A DNA stretch of 50,086 nucleotides from JBBDIK01 sp964640385 (GCA_964640385.1 CAZXFL010000013.1:1-50086), one strand, 5' to 3'; positions 35,761 to 43,596 are shown, numbered from the stretch's first letter. Notes: generated from the letters alone by a model not told the origin. Program-made: numbers and translations.

Positions 35761-36206
35761 TTCGCCCCCTTCTTCCACTCGAAGACGGTGCGCGCGGCGT
35801 GGATCTCCCCGTAGGCGATGCGGCGCTCGCCACCGACGGTCTCGACGACGACAACGTCGTCGCCCGCGGACAGCAGCGTGCCGGTGATCGTCTCGGGCGC
35901 CGGCTCGGCGATCGTGACCTTGACCTGCTCCCCCACCTTGCGCTGGAAGTCGCGGGCGGTGCGCAGTGGCCGCTCGATCCCCGGCGAGCTCACCTCGAGT
36001 TGGTACGGCTCCCGGGAGACGTCCTCGAGGTCGAGCCTGCGCGACAGGTGCTGCGAGGTGAGCGCGATCGTGTCGAGATCGACCCCGCCCTCACGGTCGA
36101 CGGTCACCCGGAGCACACGGCGACCCGACTCTTTCGCCATCGTGACCTCCACGAGCTCGAGCCCGTCGGCCTCGATTACCGGCTGCACCAGTGCCTCCAA
36201 GTCCAT
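35757..36206 (-). CDS. rimP: Ribosome maturation factor RimP
   Basis: RimP helps assemble the 30S subunit. The 149-residue product has the N-terminal domain (GLELVEVTMAKESGRRVLRVTVD) with the hallmark YQLEVSSPGIERPLRTARDF, and the C-terminal SH3-like domain. It is the first gene of the minus-strand run rimP-nusA-ylxR-infB-rbfA-nrnA-truB. GAGGTG lies eight bases before the ATG and directly follows the U-tract of a terminator hairpin, so transcription past that point decides whether the gene is expressed. Confidence 0.95.
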   Translation of the reverse strand: MDLEALVQPVIEADGLELVEVTMAKESGRRVLRVTVDREGGVDLDTIALTSQHLSRRLDLEDVSREPYQLEVSSPGIERPLRTARDFQRKVGEQVKVTIAEPAPETITGTLLSAGDDVVVVETVGGERRIAYGEIHAARTVFEWKKGAK

Positions 36207-36217
36207 CCCTTCACCTC

Positions 36218-36244
36218 AAAGAAAAAGTGGGCCCCGCGGCCCAC
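36218..36244 (-). terminator. Intrinsic terminator / attenuator in the rimP-nusA leader
   Basis: On the minus strand GTGGGCC pairs perfectly with GGCCCAC around a GCGG loop (36227-36244) and is followed at once by TTTTTCTTT (36218-36226). The rimP ribosome site begins at the next base and the ATG 12 bases later. This is a textbook rho-independent terminator placed inside the leader, downstream of a TATACT element. It may end read-through from proS and also attenuate the rimP-nusA-infB operon. Confidence 0.82.
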
Positions 36245-36268
36245 TCGTGGAAACGCTCTCTTTCGTCC

Positions 36269-36274
36269 AGTATA
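36269..36274 (-). promoter_or_regulatory. Putative -10 element of the rimP-nusA operon
   Basis: TATACT on the minus strand is a near-consensus -10 box. A transcript starting about seven bases further would carry a leader of roughly 55 bases with the terminator hairpin in it. The -35 region (around 36292-36298) has only a weak match, so activator dependence or an extended contact is possible. Confidence 0.5.
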
Positions 36275-36314
36275 CCGCCGCCATTCGCGGGGGTTCGTGA
36301 CCCGAGGGTCGTGC

Positions 36315-36596
36315 CTAAAGAGCGCGGTGCTTGGCGCCCGGCGTGCTCCAGGCGTCGAGGGAGTTCATCCGGCGCGTCATCCGGGGATCCCACCCCTCGT
36401 GGACCACGATGCCGAGTTGCTGACCGGCGGCCTTGGCGGTCGCGTCCGACGGGAAGACCCAGCGGGTCCAGTTCCCATCGACATCGATCACGACCAGGTC
36501 CCACATGCCGTGGCCGATCCGCTGGAGTACCCCTTCGACCTCCGGCTGCAGCATCACGAACTTGCGCAGAGACGACGGGACGGTGCTCGCGCTCAT
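36315..36596 (-). CDS. Small hypothetical protein between proS and rimP
   Basis: The 93-residue reading begins at an ATG 26 bp after the proS stop. It contains FVMLQPEVEGVLQRIGHGMWDLVVIDVDGNWTRW-type sequence and then ATAKAAGQQLGIVVHEGWDPRMTRRMNSLD. The normal amino-acid mix, the GC-rich third positions and the continuity with the operon argue that it is coding. I do not recognise the family. The pattern of a beta-rich start and a helix in the middle suggests a small alpha/beta domain, without membrane segments or metal motifs. Its stop is about 40 bp upstream of the TATACT element of the rimP operon. Confidence 0.7.
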   Translation of the reverse strand: MSASTVPSSLRKFVMLQPEVEGVLQRIGHGMWDLVVIDVDGNWTRWVFPSDATAKAAGQQLGIVVHEGWDPRMTRRMNSLDAWSTPGAKHRAL

Positions 36597-36621
36597 GATG
36601 CGTCCGAGCCTAGCACCTGCG

Positions 36622-38052
36622 TCAGTAGGCCTGAGCCCACGTCGCCTCTTCGATCGCCGGGCTGCCGCAGACGGTGCATCCGCCCTCCACCTCGACGGGG
36701 TCCAGCGGCAAGTAGCGGATCGTCGCCTTGGTCTCGTCCTTGACTTTCGCTTCGCAGGCCTCGTCCCCGCACCAGCGTCCGACGACGAACCCACCTTCGT
36801 CCGCCACGAGCATCCGCAGGTCATCGAAGGACTCCGCACGGTGTGTGTTCGCCTCCGCGAACGCCTCGGCATCGGCGAAGAGCGCCGCCTGGATCTCATC
36901 CAGCGCCGCCACACAGTGCGGCGGGATCTCCGTGAGGTTCACCTGCGACTTCTCGGCCGCACCACGACGGACAACCGTCGCGACGCCGCCGTCGATATCG
37001 CGCGGCCCGAGCTCGATGCGGATCGGGACGCCGCGGAGCTCCCAATCGGCGAACTTGTAGCCCGGCCGATGCTCCTCGCGGTCGTCGACATGCACCCGGC
37101 ACCCCGCTGCGCGGGTCCCCGCAACTAGCTTCTCGGCGGCTTCCATCACCAGCGAACGCTCGTCATCACTGTGGTAGATCGGAACGACCACGATCTGGAT
37201 CGGAGCGACGCGGGGTGGCAACCGGAGCCCTTTCTCGTCGCCGTGGGCCATGATCAGCCCGCCGATGAGCCGCGTGCTCACCCCCCAGGAGGTCGCCTCG
37301 GCGAAATGTTCCTCGCCGTCCCGGCCGAGGAACGTCACCCCGTACGCGCGCGCGAAGTTCTGCCCCAGGTAGTGCGAGGTCCCCGCCTGCAAGGCCTTCC
37401 GGTCGCGCATCAACGCCTCGATGGAGAGCGTTTCGATCGCCCCCGCGAACCGTTCCGACGGCGATTTGCGGCCGACGCGGACCGGCATCGCCATGACCTC
37501 TTCGGCCACCGACCGGTAGCACTCGAGCAGCATCCGTCGCGTCTCGGCGAGCGCCTCCTCCTTCGTCTCGTGCGCGGTGTGACCCTCTTGCCAGAGGAAC
37601 TCCGTCGTTCGGAGGAACAACCGGGGGCGCATCTCCCACCGGACGACGTTGGCCCACTGGTTGTACAGCAGCGGCAGGTCGCGGTAGCTCTGCACCCACC
37701 GCGAGTAGGCATCCCAGATGATGGTCTCGGAAGTCGGGCGCAGGATCAGCGGCTCGCCCAACTCCTCCCCGCCGGCATGGGTCACGACGGCGACTTCCGG
37801 CGCGAACCCTTCCACGTGTTCGGCCTCGCGATCGAGCAGCGACGCGGGGATCAGCATCGGGAAGTACAGGTTCTGGTGGCCCGTCGCCTTGATGCGCTCG
37901 TCCACGGCATCGCGGATGGCCTCCCAGATCGCATAGCCGTACGGTTTGATCACCATCGTGCCGCGAACCAGGGAGTTCTCTGCGAGGTCGGCCTGGCGGA
38001 CGACCTCCTGGTACCAGGAGGGGAAGTCCTCGGATGGGTTCGGAAGCGCCAT
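36622..38052 (-). CDS. proS: Prolyl-tRNA synthetase, archaeal/eukaryotic (type 3) form
   Basis: The 476-residue length, the N-terminus PSEDFPSWYQEVVRQADLAE, the class II blocks (RPTSETIIWDAYSRWVQSYRDLPLLYNQWANVVRWE, LWQEGHTAH) and the C-terminal domain with WCGDEACE and GGCTVCGSP, likely zinc ligands, place it in the short ProRS type of archaea, eukaryotes and some bacteria. The editing INS domain of the long bacterial type is absent. It is followed by a small orphan gene and then rimP. Near the end the sequence closes with a conserved aromatic-Ala-Tyr C-terminus (ATWAQAY), typical for this type. Confidence 0.95.
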   Translation of the reverse strand: MALPNPSEDFPSWYQEVVRQADLAENSLVRGTMVIKPYGYAIWEAIRDAVDERIKATGHQNLYFPMLIPASLLDREAEHVEGFAPEVAVVTHAGGEELGEPLILRPTSETIIWDAYSRWVQSYRDLPLLYNQWANVVRWEMRPRLFLRTTEFLWQEGHTAHETKEEALAETRRMLLECYRSVAEEVMAMPVRVGRKSPSERFAGAIETLSIEALMRDRKALQAGTSHYLGQNFARAYGVTFLGRDGEEHFAEATSWGVSTRLIGGLIMAHGDEKGLRLPPRVAPIQIVVVPIYHSDDERSLVMEAAEKLVAGTRAAGCRVHVDDREEHRPGYKFADWELRGVPIRIELGPRDIDGGVATVVRRGAAEKSQVNLTEIPPHCVAALDEIQAALFADAEAFAEANTHRAESFDDLRMLVADEGGFVVGRWCGDEACEAKVKDETKATIRYLPLDPVEVEGGCTVCGSPAIEEATWAQAY

Positions 38053-38083
38053 GGCGAGCAGGATAGACGAACGCTCGGGGGGC

Positions 38084-39724
38084 CTACAGGTCGAAGACGG
38101 TGGTCACGACTTGCTGGAAGTCATCCATGCTCGCGGCGTACTGGTTGACCATCCAGATGATGGTCCCGTCGGTGGGGTCGCGGTTGATCGCGTTGTAGTC
38201 GCCCCAGCGCTCCGGCCCCGGGTACGGAGCGTAGAGAGACATCCCGAACCCGAACTGGATCAGCTCCTCGGAGGCCTTCTTGCTGGGCTCGATCAGGGTT
38301 GCCCATGCGCCGAGGTACTCCTTGGCGCCGGTGACACCGCTGGCGCGACTGAAGGTCATGAACACGTTGCCCAACGAGTCGGTCGCCACCGCCGGCCACC
38401 CGGCGTCCTTCAGCGGCTCGCCGACATTCCCGCGGCGCGTGACTATCGAGCTCCTCAGCGCGCCCATCGGCTCGACCTCGTACCAGCGACCGACCGCCTC
38501 AACGTATCCGTCCCCGGGGTCCAGGTCCTTCGCCACGGCGTGACCGCCGTAGAGGCGGTTCAGATCTCCGTCGTAGAAGGCGTTCCCGAGACGCAGATCG
38601 CCGACGTCCCATCGCCCGTCTGCGTCGGACAGGGGCGCGCCCTTCTGGGTCCCGAGCGTCATCTCGACCGTCGGCACGCCGATCGTCGTCGCCGTCAGCT
38701 CCAGCCCCGCGCCGGTGTCCGTGACCCGGAACAACGTCAGCCGGTCGCCCGAACAGGAGAAGAAGCCCGTGCACTTCGTGTCGAAGCCGAGGAAGAACCC
38801 GCGCGGTGCGGGCCCGATCGAGGTCGGAGCCTGGAGGCTCTGGGACTTGCGCCCGTCCGGCAGCCGGGTGTCGTCGGTCGAGAAGGCGGTCCACGCGAGC
38901 GGCGCCGTGCAGTCGTACAGGTCGGTCTTGTCGAAGGCGATGATCTGGGCACCGTAGTAGTCGAACCAGCCCTGCCCGAACTGGTTGGTCGTGACGTACA
39001 CGCGGTCGGCGTCGTAGCCGAGCCCGGGGAAGTCGGCGATCTGCTTGCCCTGTCCGCCTTGGTCCGCGCGGACCCACGATCCGCACCACGTGGGCAGCGC
39101 CGTCGCGGTCGCATCCGGGATCGAGACGACGTAGATCCGCGACTTGATGGGGAACGCGACGTCGTCCGCTGCGAGGAAGGCCAGGACGTAGGTATCGGTG
39201 TACTGGTCGTACACCACCTTGGGATCGAACGAGTCGGCGAGCGGGCCCGGTACCAGGCTCCCGATGTCGACCGGGGCCACCTCCTCGACGCCGGTCTTCG
39301 AGTACACAGCGAGCGATGTGTTCACCGCCGTGACCACGTGGGTGTCTCCGCCTGCGCCGGTGGGGTCGCCGGGCGAGAGCAGGTCCACGTTCCCGATCGC
39401 ATCGAAGGTGGTACCGAAGCAGGGAGCTGGACAGCGCGGACGGGGCGCGGCATCGCCATCTCCAACGGGGACCGCGGGTGCCGAGCCGGTGGTGAGCTTG
39501 GGAGCGGCTTGCGCCGGTCCGGTCGGGCTGCGGAGCGGGATCTGCTCCGGATCCGATACGGGCGATGGCGCCCGAAGGGCTCCCGGGTCGACGAACGCGT
39601 GACCGGAGGCGGCCTTTCGGACGGCCGGCTCCGGGGTAGAGGCCGACGCTGCGGAGGCGGCAGCGAGGCCGACGACGACGAGCACCACGATGACGCTCGC
39701 CATCCGGCGGGACCCGCGTCTCAT
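38084..39724 (-). CDS. Exported propeller-like protein, paralog 1
   Basis: The 546-residue product has a signal peptide (about 1-29) and a Pro/Ala-rich linker. A large domain then starts at FDAIGNVDLLSPGDPTGAGGDTHVVTAVN. Shared with the protein at 42001-43596 are FDPKVVYDQYTDTYVLAFL, IYVVSIPDATA with a following WC, FPGLGYDADRVYVTTNQ, GAQIIAFDKTDLYDC and the C-terminal YPGPERWGDYNAINRDPTDGT. The regular beta-rich blocks and Asp-rich turns resemble sialidase-like or other beta-propeller exported proteins, but catalytic residues cannot be named. The ATG is 63 bp from the trp leader ATG on the other strand, so the two promoters share that gap. Confidence 0.78.
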   Translation of the reverse strand: MRRGSRRMASVIVVLVVVGLAAASAASASTPEPAVRKAASGHAFVDPGALRAPSPVSDPEQIPLRSPTGPAQAAPKLTTGSAPAVPVGDGDAAPRPRCPAPCFGTTFDAIGNVDLLSPGDPTGAGGDTHVVTAVNTSLAVYSKTGVEEVAPVDIGSLVPGPLADSFDPKVVYDQYTDTYVLAFLAADDVAFPIKSRIYVVSIPDATATALPTWCGSWVRADQGGQGKQIADFPGLGYDADRVYVTTNQFGQGWFDYYGAQIIAFDKTDLYDCTAPLAWTAFSTDDTRLPDGRKSQSLQAPTSIGPAPRGFFLGFDTKCTGFFSCSGDRLTLFRVTDTGAGLELTATTIGVPTVEMTLGTQKGAPLSDADGRWDVGDLRLGNAFYDGDLNRLYGGHAVAKDLDPGDGYVEAVGRWYEVEPMGALRSSIVTRRGNVGEPLKDAGWPAVATDSLGNVFMTFSRASGVTGAKEYLGAWATLIEPSKKASEELIQFGFGMSLYAPYPGPERWGDYNAINRDPTDGTIIWMVNQYAASMDDFQQVVTTVFDL

Positions 39725-39749
39725 GCGCAGAGTCTGTCACGTCGGGCGT

Positions 39750-39778
39750 TTGACGGCGAAGCGCGGACCCGGGACAAT
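39750..39778 (+). promoter_or_regulatory. trpL-trpE promoter
   Basis: TTGACG (39750-39755), 17 bases and GACAAT (39773-39778) match the sigma-A consensus closely. The expected start point is about 39785, only a few bases before the leader-peptide ATG at 39788. The leader would thus be translated from an almost leaderless 5' end; no ribosome site is visible before it. Confidence 0.8.
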
Positions 39779-39787
39779 CCCAACACG

Positions 39788-39856
39788 ATGCGGTGCACGA
39801 AGCAGGATCGGCGCTGGTTCTGGGGCTCCGGGAGCCCGGCGCCGTCGCGCGCCTAG
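39788..39856 (+). CDS. trpL: trp operon leader peptide
   Basis: A 22-codon frame starts right behind the trp promoter and ends with TAG at 39854-39856. It encodes Trp-Phe-Trp at codons 10-12 (TGG at 39815 and 39821). Tryptophan is rare in proteins, so two in a 22-residue peptide upstream of trpE is the mark of a ribosome-mediated attenuator. The Trp codons sit at the 5' foot of hairpin 1:2. The peptide itself needs no function. Confidence 0.85.
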   Translation: MRCTKQDRRWFWGSGSPAPSRA

Positions 39857-39904
39857 TATCCGCACCGCGGATCACCGGGCCCCGGGGGCAGAGCCCGGGG
39901 CTTT
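39823..39904 (+). promoter_or_regulatory. trp attenuator (1:2, 2:3 and 3:4 stems)
   Basis: Stem 1:2 pairs GGGCTC (39823-39828) with GAGCCC (39832-39837). Stem 3:4, the terminator, pairs GCCCCGGG (39879-39886) with CCCGGGGC (39894-39901), followed by TTTCGCATTT. Segment 2 (GCCCGG, 39834-39839) can instead pair with CCGGGC (39875-39880), which overlaps the terminator's 5' arm. A ribosome stalled at the Trp codons masks segment 1, frees segment 2 and so prevents termination. The U-tract is interrupted, so termination may be partial. Confidence 0.82.
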
Positions 39905-39956
39905 CGCATTTCCGGACGTGGGAACGCTCCACCGATGACCACGAGGAGGCACAGGG

Positions 39957-41435
39957 ATGGAACTGAGGGTCCAGCCGGACCGAGAGACCTTCGACGCGCT
40001 CGCGCGTGACTGGCCGATGGTGCCGGTCTGGGCCGAGCTGCTCGCCGACGTCTCGACGCCGGTCGGACTGTTCCCGGGGCTCGCCGGCGAAGGCTCCGGC
40101 ATCCTGCTCGAGAGCGTCGAGCGCTCCGAACGCTGGGGCCGGTACTCGTTCGTGGCCGGAGACCCGGCGGCGCTGATCGTCGGCGATGCGGACGGCCTGC
40201 GTCTGGAGCGGCAGACCCGCGAGCTGCCGGTCACCGATACCTCGGGTGACGTGCTGACCGCGCTGCGGTCGGTCGCGCACGACCTGCGCGCTCCCCGCGA
40301 ACATGGCCTCCCCCCGCTCACCGGCGGATTCATGGGCATGCTGACCTACGAAGCGGCGCAGCTGCTCGACGGGCATCCGTTCCCGGCCGGCGACGAGGCG
40401 TTGCTCCCACCCATCCAGCTGCAGGTCGTCGACCGGGCGGTCGTCTTCGATCAATGGCAGCAGCGGTTGCTGCTGGTCGCGCATGTCCCGGCGGCCGGTG
40501 ACGGTGCGTACCTGCGGGGGGTCGAGGCGCTCGAGGCCCTGGCCGATCGCGTGCTGCGGGCGACTCCACCGGAGCCCGAAGCGATCGAGGATCTCACCCG
40601 CTCGGTCTTCAGCTACGAGACCAACATGTCGGACGAGACCTACATGCAGATCGTGGCCACGATCAAGGAGCACATCCTGGCGGGCGACATCTTCCAGGGG
40701 GTCCCGTCGCGGCGCGTCACGCTGCCGGCGTCGCGCGGCGCGCTGCCGATCTACCGGCGGCTGCGGCTGACCAACCCTTCCCCGTACATGTTCCTGCTGC
40801 GGATGCCCGGACTCGAGCTGGCGGGGTCGTCGCCCGAGCCGCACGTCCGCGTCGACGGGCGCCGGGTCTCGATGCGGCCGATCGCAGGGACGCGCCCGCG
40901 GGGTGTGACCAACGAACGAGACCGCGAGATGGAGGCCGAGCTGCTCGCCGACCCGAAGGAGCTCGCGGAGCACGCGATGCTGGTGGATCTCGCGCGCAAC
41001 GACCTCGGTCGCGTCTGCGCACCCGGCAGCGTTGAGCCGACGGAGCTGATGGTCGTCGAACGCTTCTCGAAGGTCATGCATATCGTCAGCACGGTGGAAG
41101 GTGACCTCGCGGACGGCCAGACCCCGCTGGACGCGCTGGCGGTCACGTTCCCGGCCGGGACCGTGACGGGGGCGCCGAAGCGCCGCGCGATGGAGCTGAT
41201 CGCCGAACACGAGCCCACGCCGCGCGGGCCCTACGCCGGCGCGGTCGGCTACCTGACCTTCGCCGGCGACCTGGACTTCTGCATCACGATCCGCACAGCC
41301 TGCGTCGCGGATGGGAAGGTAACGGTGCAGGCGGGCGCCGGCATCGTGGCCGACTCGGACCCAGCGACCGAGCTGGCGGAGAGCAAAGCCAAGATGTCGG
41401 CGCTACTGCCGGCCATCGCGGGAGGTGCGACATGA
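39957..41435 (+). CDS. trpE: Anthranilate synthase component I
   Basis: TrpE makes anthranilate from chorismate with ammonia supplied by TrpG. The 492-residue product has the N-terminal feedback motif LLES (50-53) within GILLESVERSERWGRYSF, which in this family binds tryptophan, and the chorismate-binding domain with RPIAGTRPRG, ELLADPKELAEHAMLVDLARNDLGRV and the conserved VTFPAGTVTGAPKRRAMELI block. GAGGAGG lies eight to nine bases before the ATG. Preceded by a trp attenuator and overlapping trpG by four bases, it is a dedicated tryptophan gene rather than pabB. The genes for the later Trp steps are not in the window. Confidence 0.96.
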   Translation: MELRVQPDRETFDALARDWPMVPVWAELLADVSTPVGLFPGLAGEGSGILLESVERSERWGRYSFVAGDPAALIVGDADGLRLERQTRELPVTDTSGDVLTALRSVAHDLRAPREHGLPPLTGGFMGMLTYEAAQLLDGHPFPAGDEALLPPIQLQVVDRAVVFDQWQQRLLLVAHVPAAGDGAYLRGVEALEALADRVLRATPPEPEAIEDLTRSVFSYETNMSDETYMQIVATIKEHILAGDIFQGVPSRRVTLPASRGALPIYRRLRLTNPSPYMFLLRMPGLELAGSSPEPHVRVDGRRVSMRPIAGTRPRGVTNERDREMEAELLADPKELAEHAMLVDLARNDLGRVCAPGSVEPTELMVVERFSKVMHIVSTVEGDLADGQTPLDALAVTFPAGTVTGAPKRRAMELIAEHEPTPRGPYAGAVGYLTFAGDLDFCITIRTACVADGKVTVQAGAGIVADSDPATELAESKAKMSALLPAIAGGAT

Positions 41436-42004
41436 TCCTCGTCATCGACCACTACGACTCGTTCGTCTACAACCTGGTCCAGCTCATCGAGGGCTTCGGC
41501 GAGGAGACGGTGGTCGTCCGCTCGGACGAGAAGCCAGCAGACGAACTGCTGGCGATGCAGCCGGACGCCGTTGTCCTGTCCCCGGGCCCGGGAACACCCG
41601 AGGATGCCGGTTGCTTCATCGAAGTGCTTCGCGAGCTCCCGGACGAGACGCCACTGTTCGGCGTCTGCCTGGGGCACCAAGCGATCGGCGTCGGGTTCGG
41701 CGGACACGTGGCCCGCGGCCCGGTGCCCGTCCACGGGAAGGCGTCACCGATCTTCCACGACGGCACGGGCATCCTCGCGGGGCTCCCCAGCCCGTTCGAG
41801 GGCGGGCGCTACCACTCCCTCGTGATCATGGAGGACGACGTTCCCTCGGAGCTGGCGGTGACGGCCACCACTGAGGACGGCCTGGTCATGGCGGTCCAGC
41901 ACACACGGCTGCCGCGGTTCGGCGTCCAGTTCCATCCGGAATCGATCCTGACTCCCGAGGGACCGAAGATCGTCGAGAACTTCCTGGAGCTTGTGCGGGG
42001 CTAA
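41432..42004 (+). CDS. trpG: Anthranilate synthase component II (glutamine amidotransferase)
   Basis: The 190-residue class I glutamine amidotransferase supplies ammonia to TrpE. The catalytic Cys79 lies in GVCLGHQ, with His168 and Glu170 in FHPES, and the oxyanion loop is SPGPGTPEDAG. It overlaps trpE as ATGA. It may also serve as PabA for folate synthesis, as in many bacteria with one copy. Its stop overlaps the stop of the convergent paralog 2 gene, so no terminator fits between them. Confidence 0.95.
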   Translation: MILVIDHYDSFVYNLVQLIEGFGEETVVVRSDEKPADELLAMQPDAVVLSPGPGTPEDAGCFIEVLRELPDETPLFGVCLGHQAIGVGFGGHVARGPVPVHGKASPIFHDGTGILAGLPSPFEGGRYHSLVIMEDDVPSELAVTATTEDGLVMAVQHTRLPRFGVQFHPESILTPEGPKIVENFLELVRG

Positions 42005-43596
42005 GGGAACGTCGTCAGGTCGACGGTCTGGCGGAAATCCTCCGTGGTGGCGGGACCGCCGGATCTCGCGACCTGACCGATGACCCACACCTGCGTCCCG
42101 TCGGCCGGATCGCGGTTCACGGCTTGGTAGTCGCCCCAGCGCTCCGGCCCGGGATAGTAGTCGTAGAGCGCGTTCCCGGACTGCAGCAGGAGCGTGTTCG
42201 CCGGATCAGGGACCGTATCGCCCGGCTCGATCACGGTCACGTAGGCCGACAGGTACTCCTTGGAGCCGGTCCTGCCGCTCGCCCGGCTGTACCCGACGTA
42301 AACATCGCCGGCGGTGTTGGTCGTGACAGCGGGCCATCCTGCGTCGGTGTCCTGCGTGCCGAAAACCCCCTTGCGGGACACGGTCGAGTTCCCCAGGATT
42401 CCGGCTGGTGCGATCTCGTACCAGCGCATCGCGACATCGATCCAGCCGTCGCCGCCGAGATCACTCTCCATCGCGTGCGCCGCGTAGACCCGATCGCGCA
42501 CCGGATCGTGGAAGGCCTGCGCGAACTCGAGGTCGCCCGTGTCCCAATACGCGTCGGCGTCCTGCGGCGGCGCCCCCCGCTGGAGCCCGTACCCATAGTG
42601 CATCTTCGCCGGTCCCACCCCGATGGCGGTCTTGGCGAGCGCGAGGCCGCTCCCCGTGTCGCGGATGCGGTACAGCACCAGTGTCTTCCCCGTCCCGGCG
42701 TAGGACCCGAACGTGATGTCGTAGGCGACCAGGAAGAAGTCGGTCCCCGGAACGCCGCCGGCCATCGTCGCCGGTTGCAGCGTGAACCCCTTCGCGCCAC
42801 TCGGGAACCGCGTCATGTTCGGGCCGAAGACGGACTTGGTCACCGTCGCCCCGCAGTCGTACAGGCCGGTCTTGTCGAACGCGAGCACCTGAGCACCGAC
42901 GTACCCGACGCTCCGTTCGAACCCCCACTGGTTGGTCGTCACGTAGACGCGGTCGGCATCGAGGCCGAGCCCCGGGTAGTCGGCCCAGGTGGACGTGCCG
43001 TCGGAGACCTGGTCGGCTCTGAGCTTGCGAGCACACCATGTCGCGGGCATCGATGCCGTGGCGTCGGGGATGGACACGACCAACAGGGAGGCCTTGTCCT
43101 TCTTCCCGTAGTAGCTCAGGAACGACATGACGTAGTGAGCGTCGTACGGGTCGTACACCACCCGGGGATCGAACACGCCGCCTTTCATCGTCGGGAACAG
43201 ACTGCGCAGCGAAGCGGGTCCCACCTCGGGCACCCCCGTGCGCGAGGTCAGCCGGTAGCTGACGTTGACGGCCGTCAGGACGTGGTTGTCGCCTCCGGCC
43301 CCCGTCGTGTCGGACGGCGACAGGTTGTTGAGGTTGCCGAGTCCGTCGAAGCCGGAAACGACCGACGTGCGCGGCGCCGGCGGAGTGGGAAGTCGCGCTG
43401 CGACGGTCGACGGGTCGCCGCGATCCGGGAGTGTCCACGAGCCCTCAGCTTCCTGTTCGATGCCACCGCCGGGCTCCCGGAGGATCGGGGCGAGCGGGCG
43501 CGGCGCCGAAGAGGCGCGCAGGGTGATCGACGCTGGGGACGATGCGCCCGCGAGGACGACGAACGCCGCGGCGGCGGCGCGGATGGCTCTGGACAC
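42001..43596 (-). CDS. Exported propeller-like protein, paralog 2
   Basis: The 531-residue product has a signal peptide (about 1-28) and a linker, then the same domain as 38084-39724: DTTGAGGDNHVLTAVN, FDPRVVYDPYDAHYVMSFL, LVVSIPDATASMPATWC, YPGLGLDADRVYVTTNQ, GAQVLAFDKTGLYDC, and C-terminal YPGPERWGDYQAVNRDPADGTQVW. Cysteine positions agree, suggesting conserved disulfides. The function is unknown; sialidase-like or other carbohydrate-binding propellers are the nearest fold idea. The GTG at 43596 has an AGGGAG about eleven bases upstream and a promoter with a palindromic spacer. Confidence 0.78.
   Translation of the reverse strand: MSRAIRAAAAAFVVLAGASSPASITLRASSAPRPLAPILREPGGGIEQEAEGSWTLPDRGDPSTVAARLPTPPAPRTSVVSGFDGLGNLNNLSPSDTTGAGGDNHVLTAVNVSYRLTSRTGVPEVGPASLRSLFPTMKGGVFDPRVVYDPYDAHYVMSFLSYYGKKDKASLLVVSIPDATASMPATWCARKLRADQVSDGTSTWADYPGLGLDADRVYVTTNQWGFERSVGYVGAQVLAFDKTGLYDCGATVTKSVFGPNMTRFPSGAKGFTLQPATMAGGVPGTDFFLVAYDITFGSYAGTGKTLVLYRIRDTGSGLALAKTAIGVGPAKMHYGYGLQRGAPPQDADAYWDTGDLEFAQAFHDPVRDRVYAAHAMESDLGGDGWIDVAMRWYEIAPAGILGNSTVSRKGVFGTQDTDAGWPAVTTNTAGDVYVGYSRASGRTGSKEYLSAYVTVIEPGDTVPDPANTLLLQSGNALYDYYPGPERWGDYQAVNRDPADGTQVWVIGQVARSGGPATTEDFRQTVDLTTFP

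Noticed and set aside
37946..39856. 636-codon plus-strand open frame
   Set aside because: It is antisense to proS and the exported paralog 1; its translation is low-complexity, as expected for a high-GC shadow frame. Only its last 22 codons are real, as the trp leader peptide.
38499..41210. 903-codon minus-strand open frame
   Set aside because: It runs antisense to trpE and out of frame through paralog 1. The trpE reading has all family motifs; this one has none.
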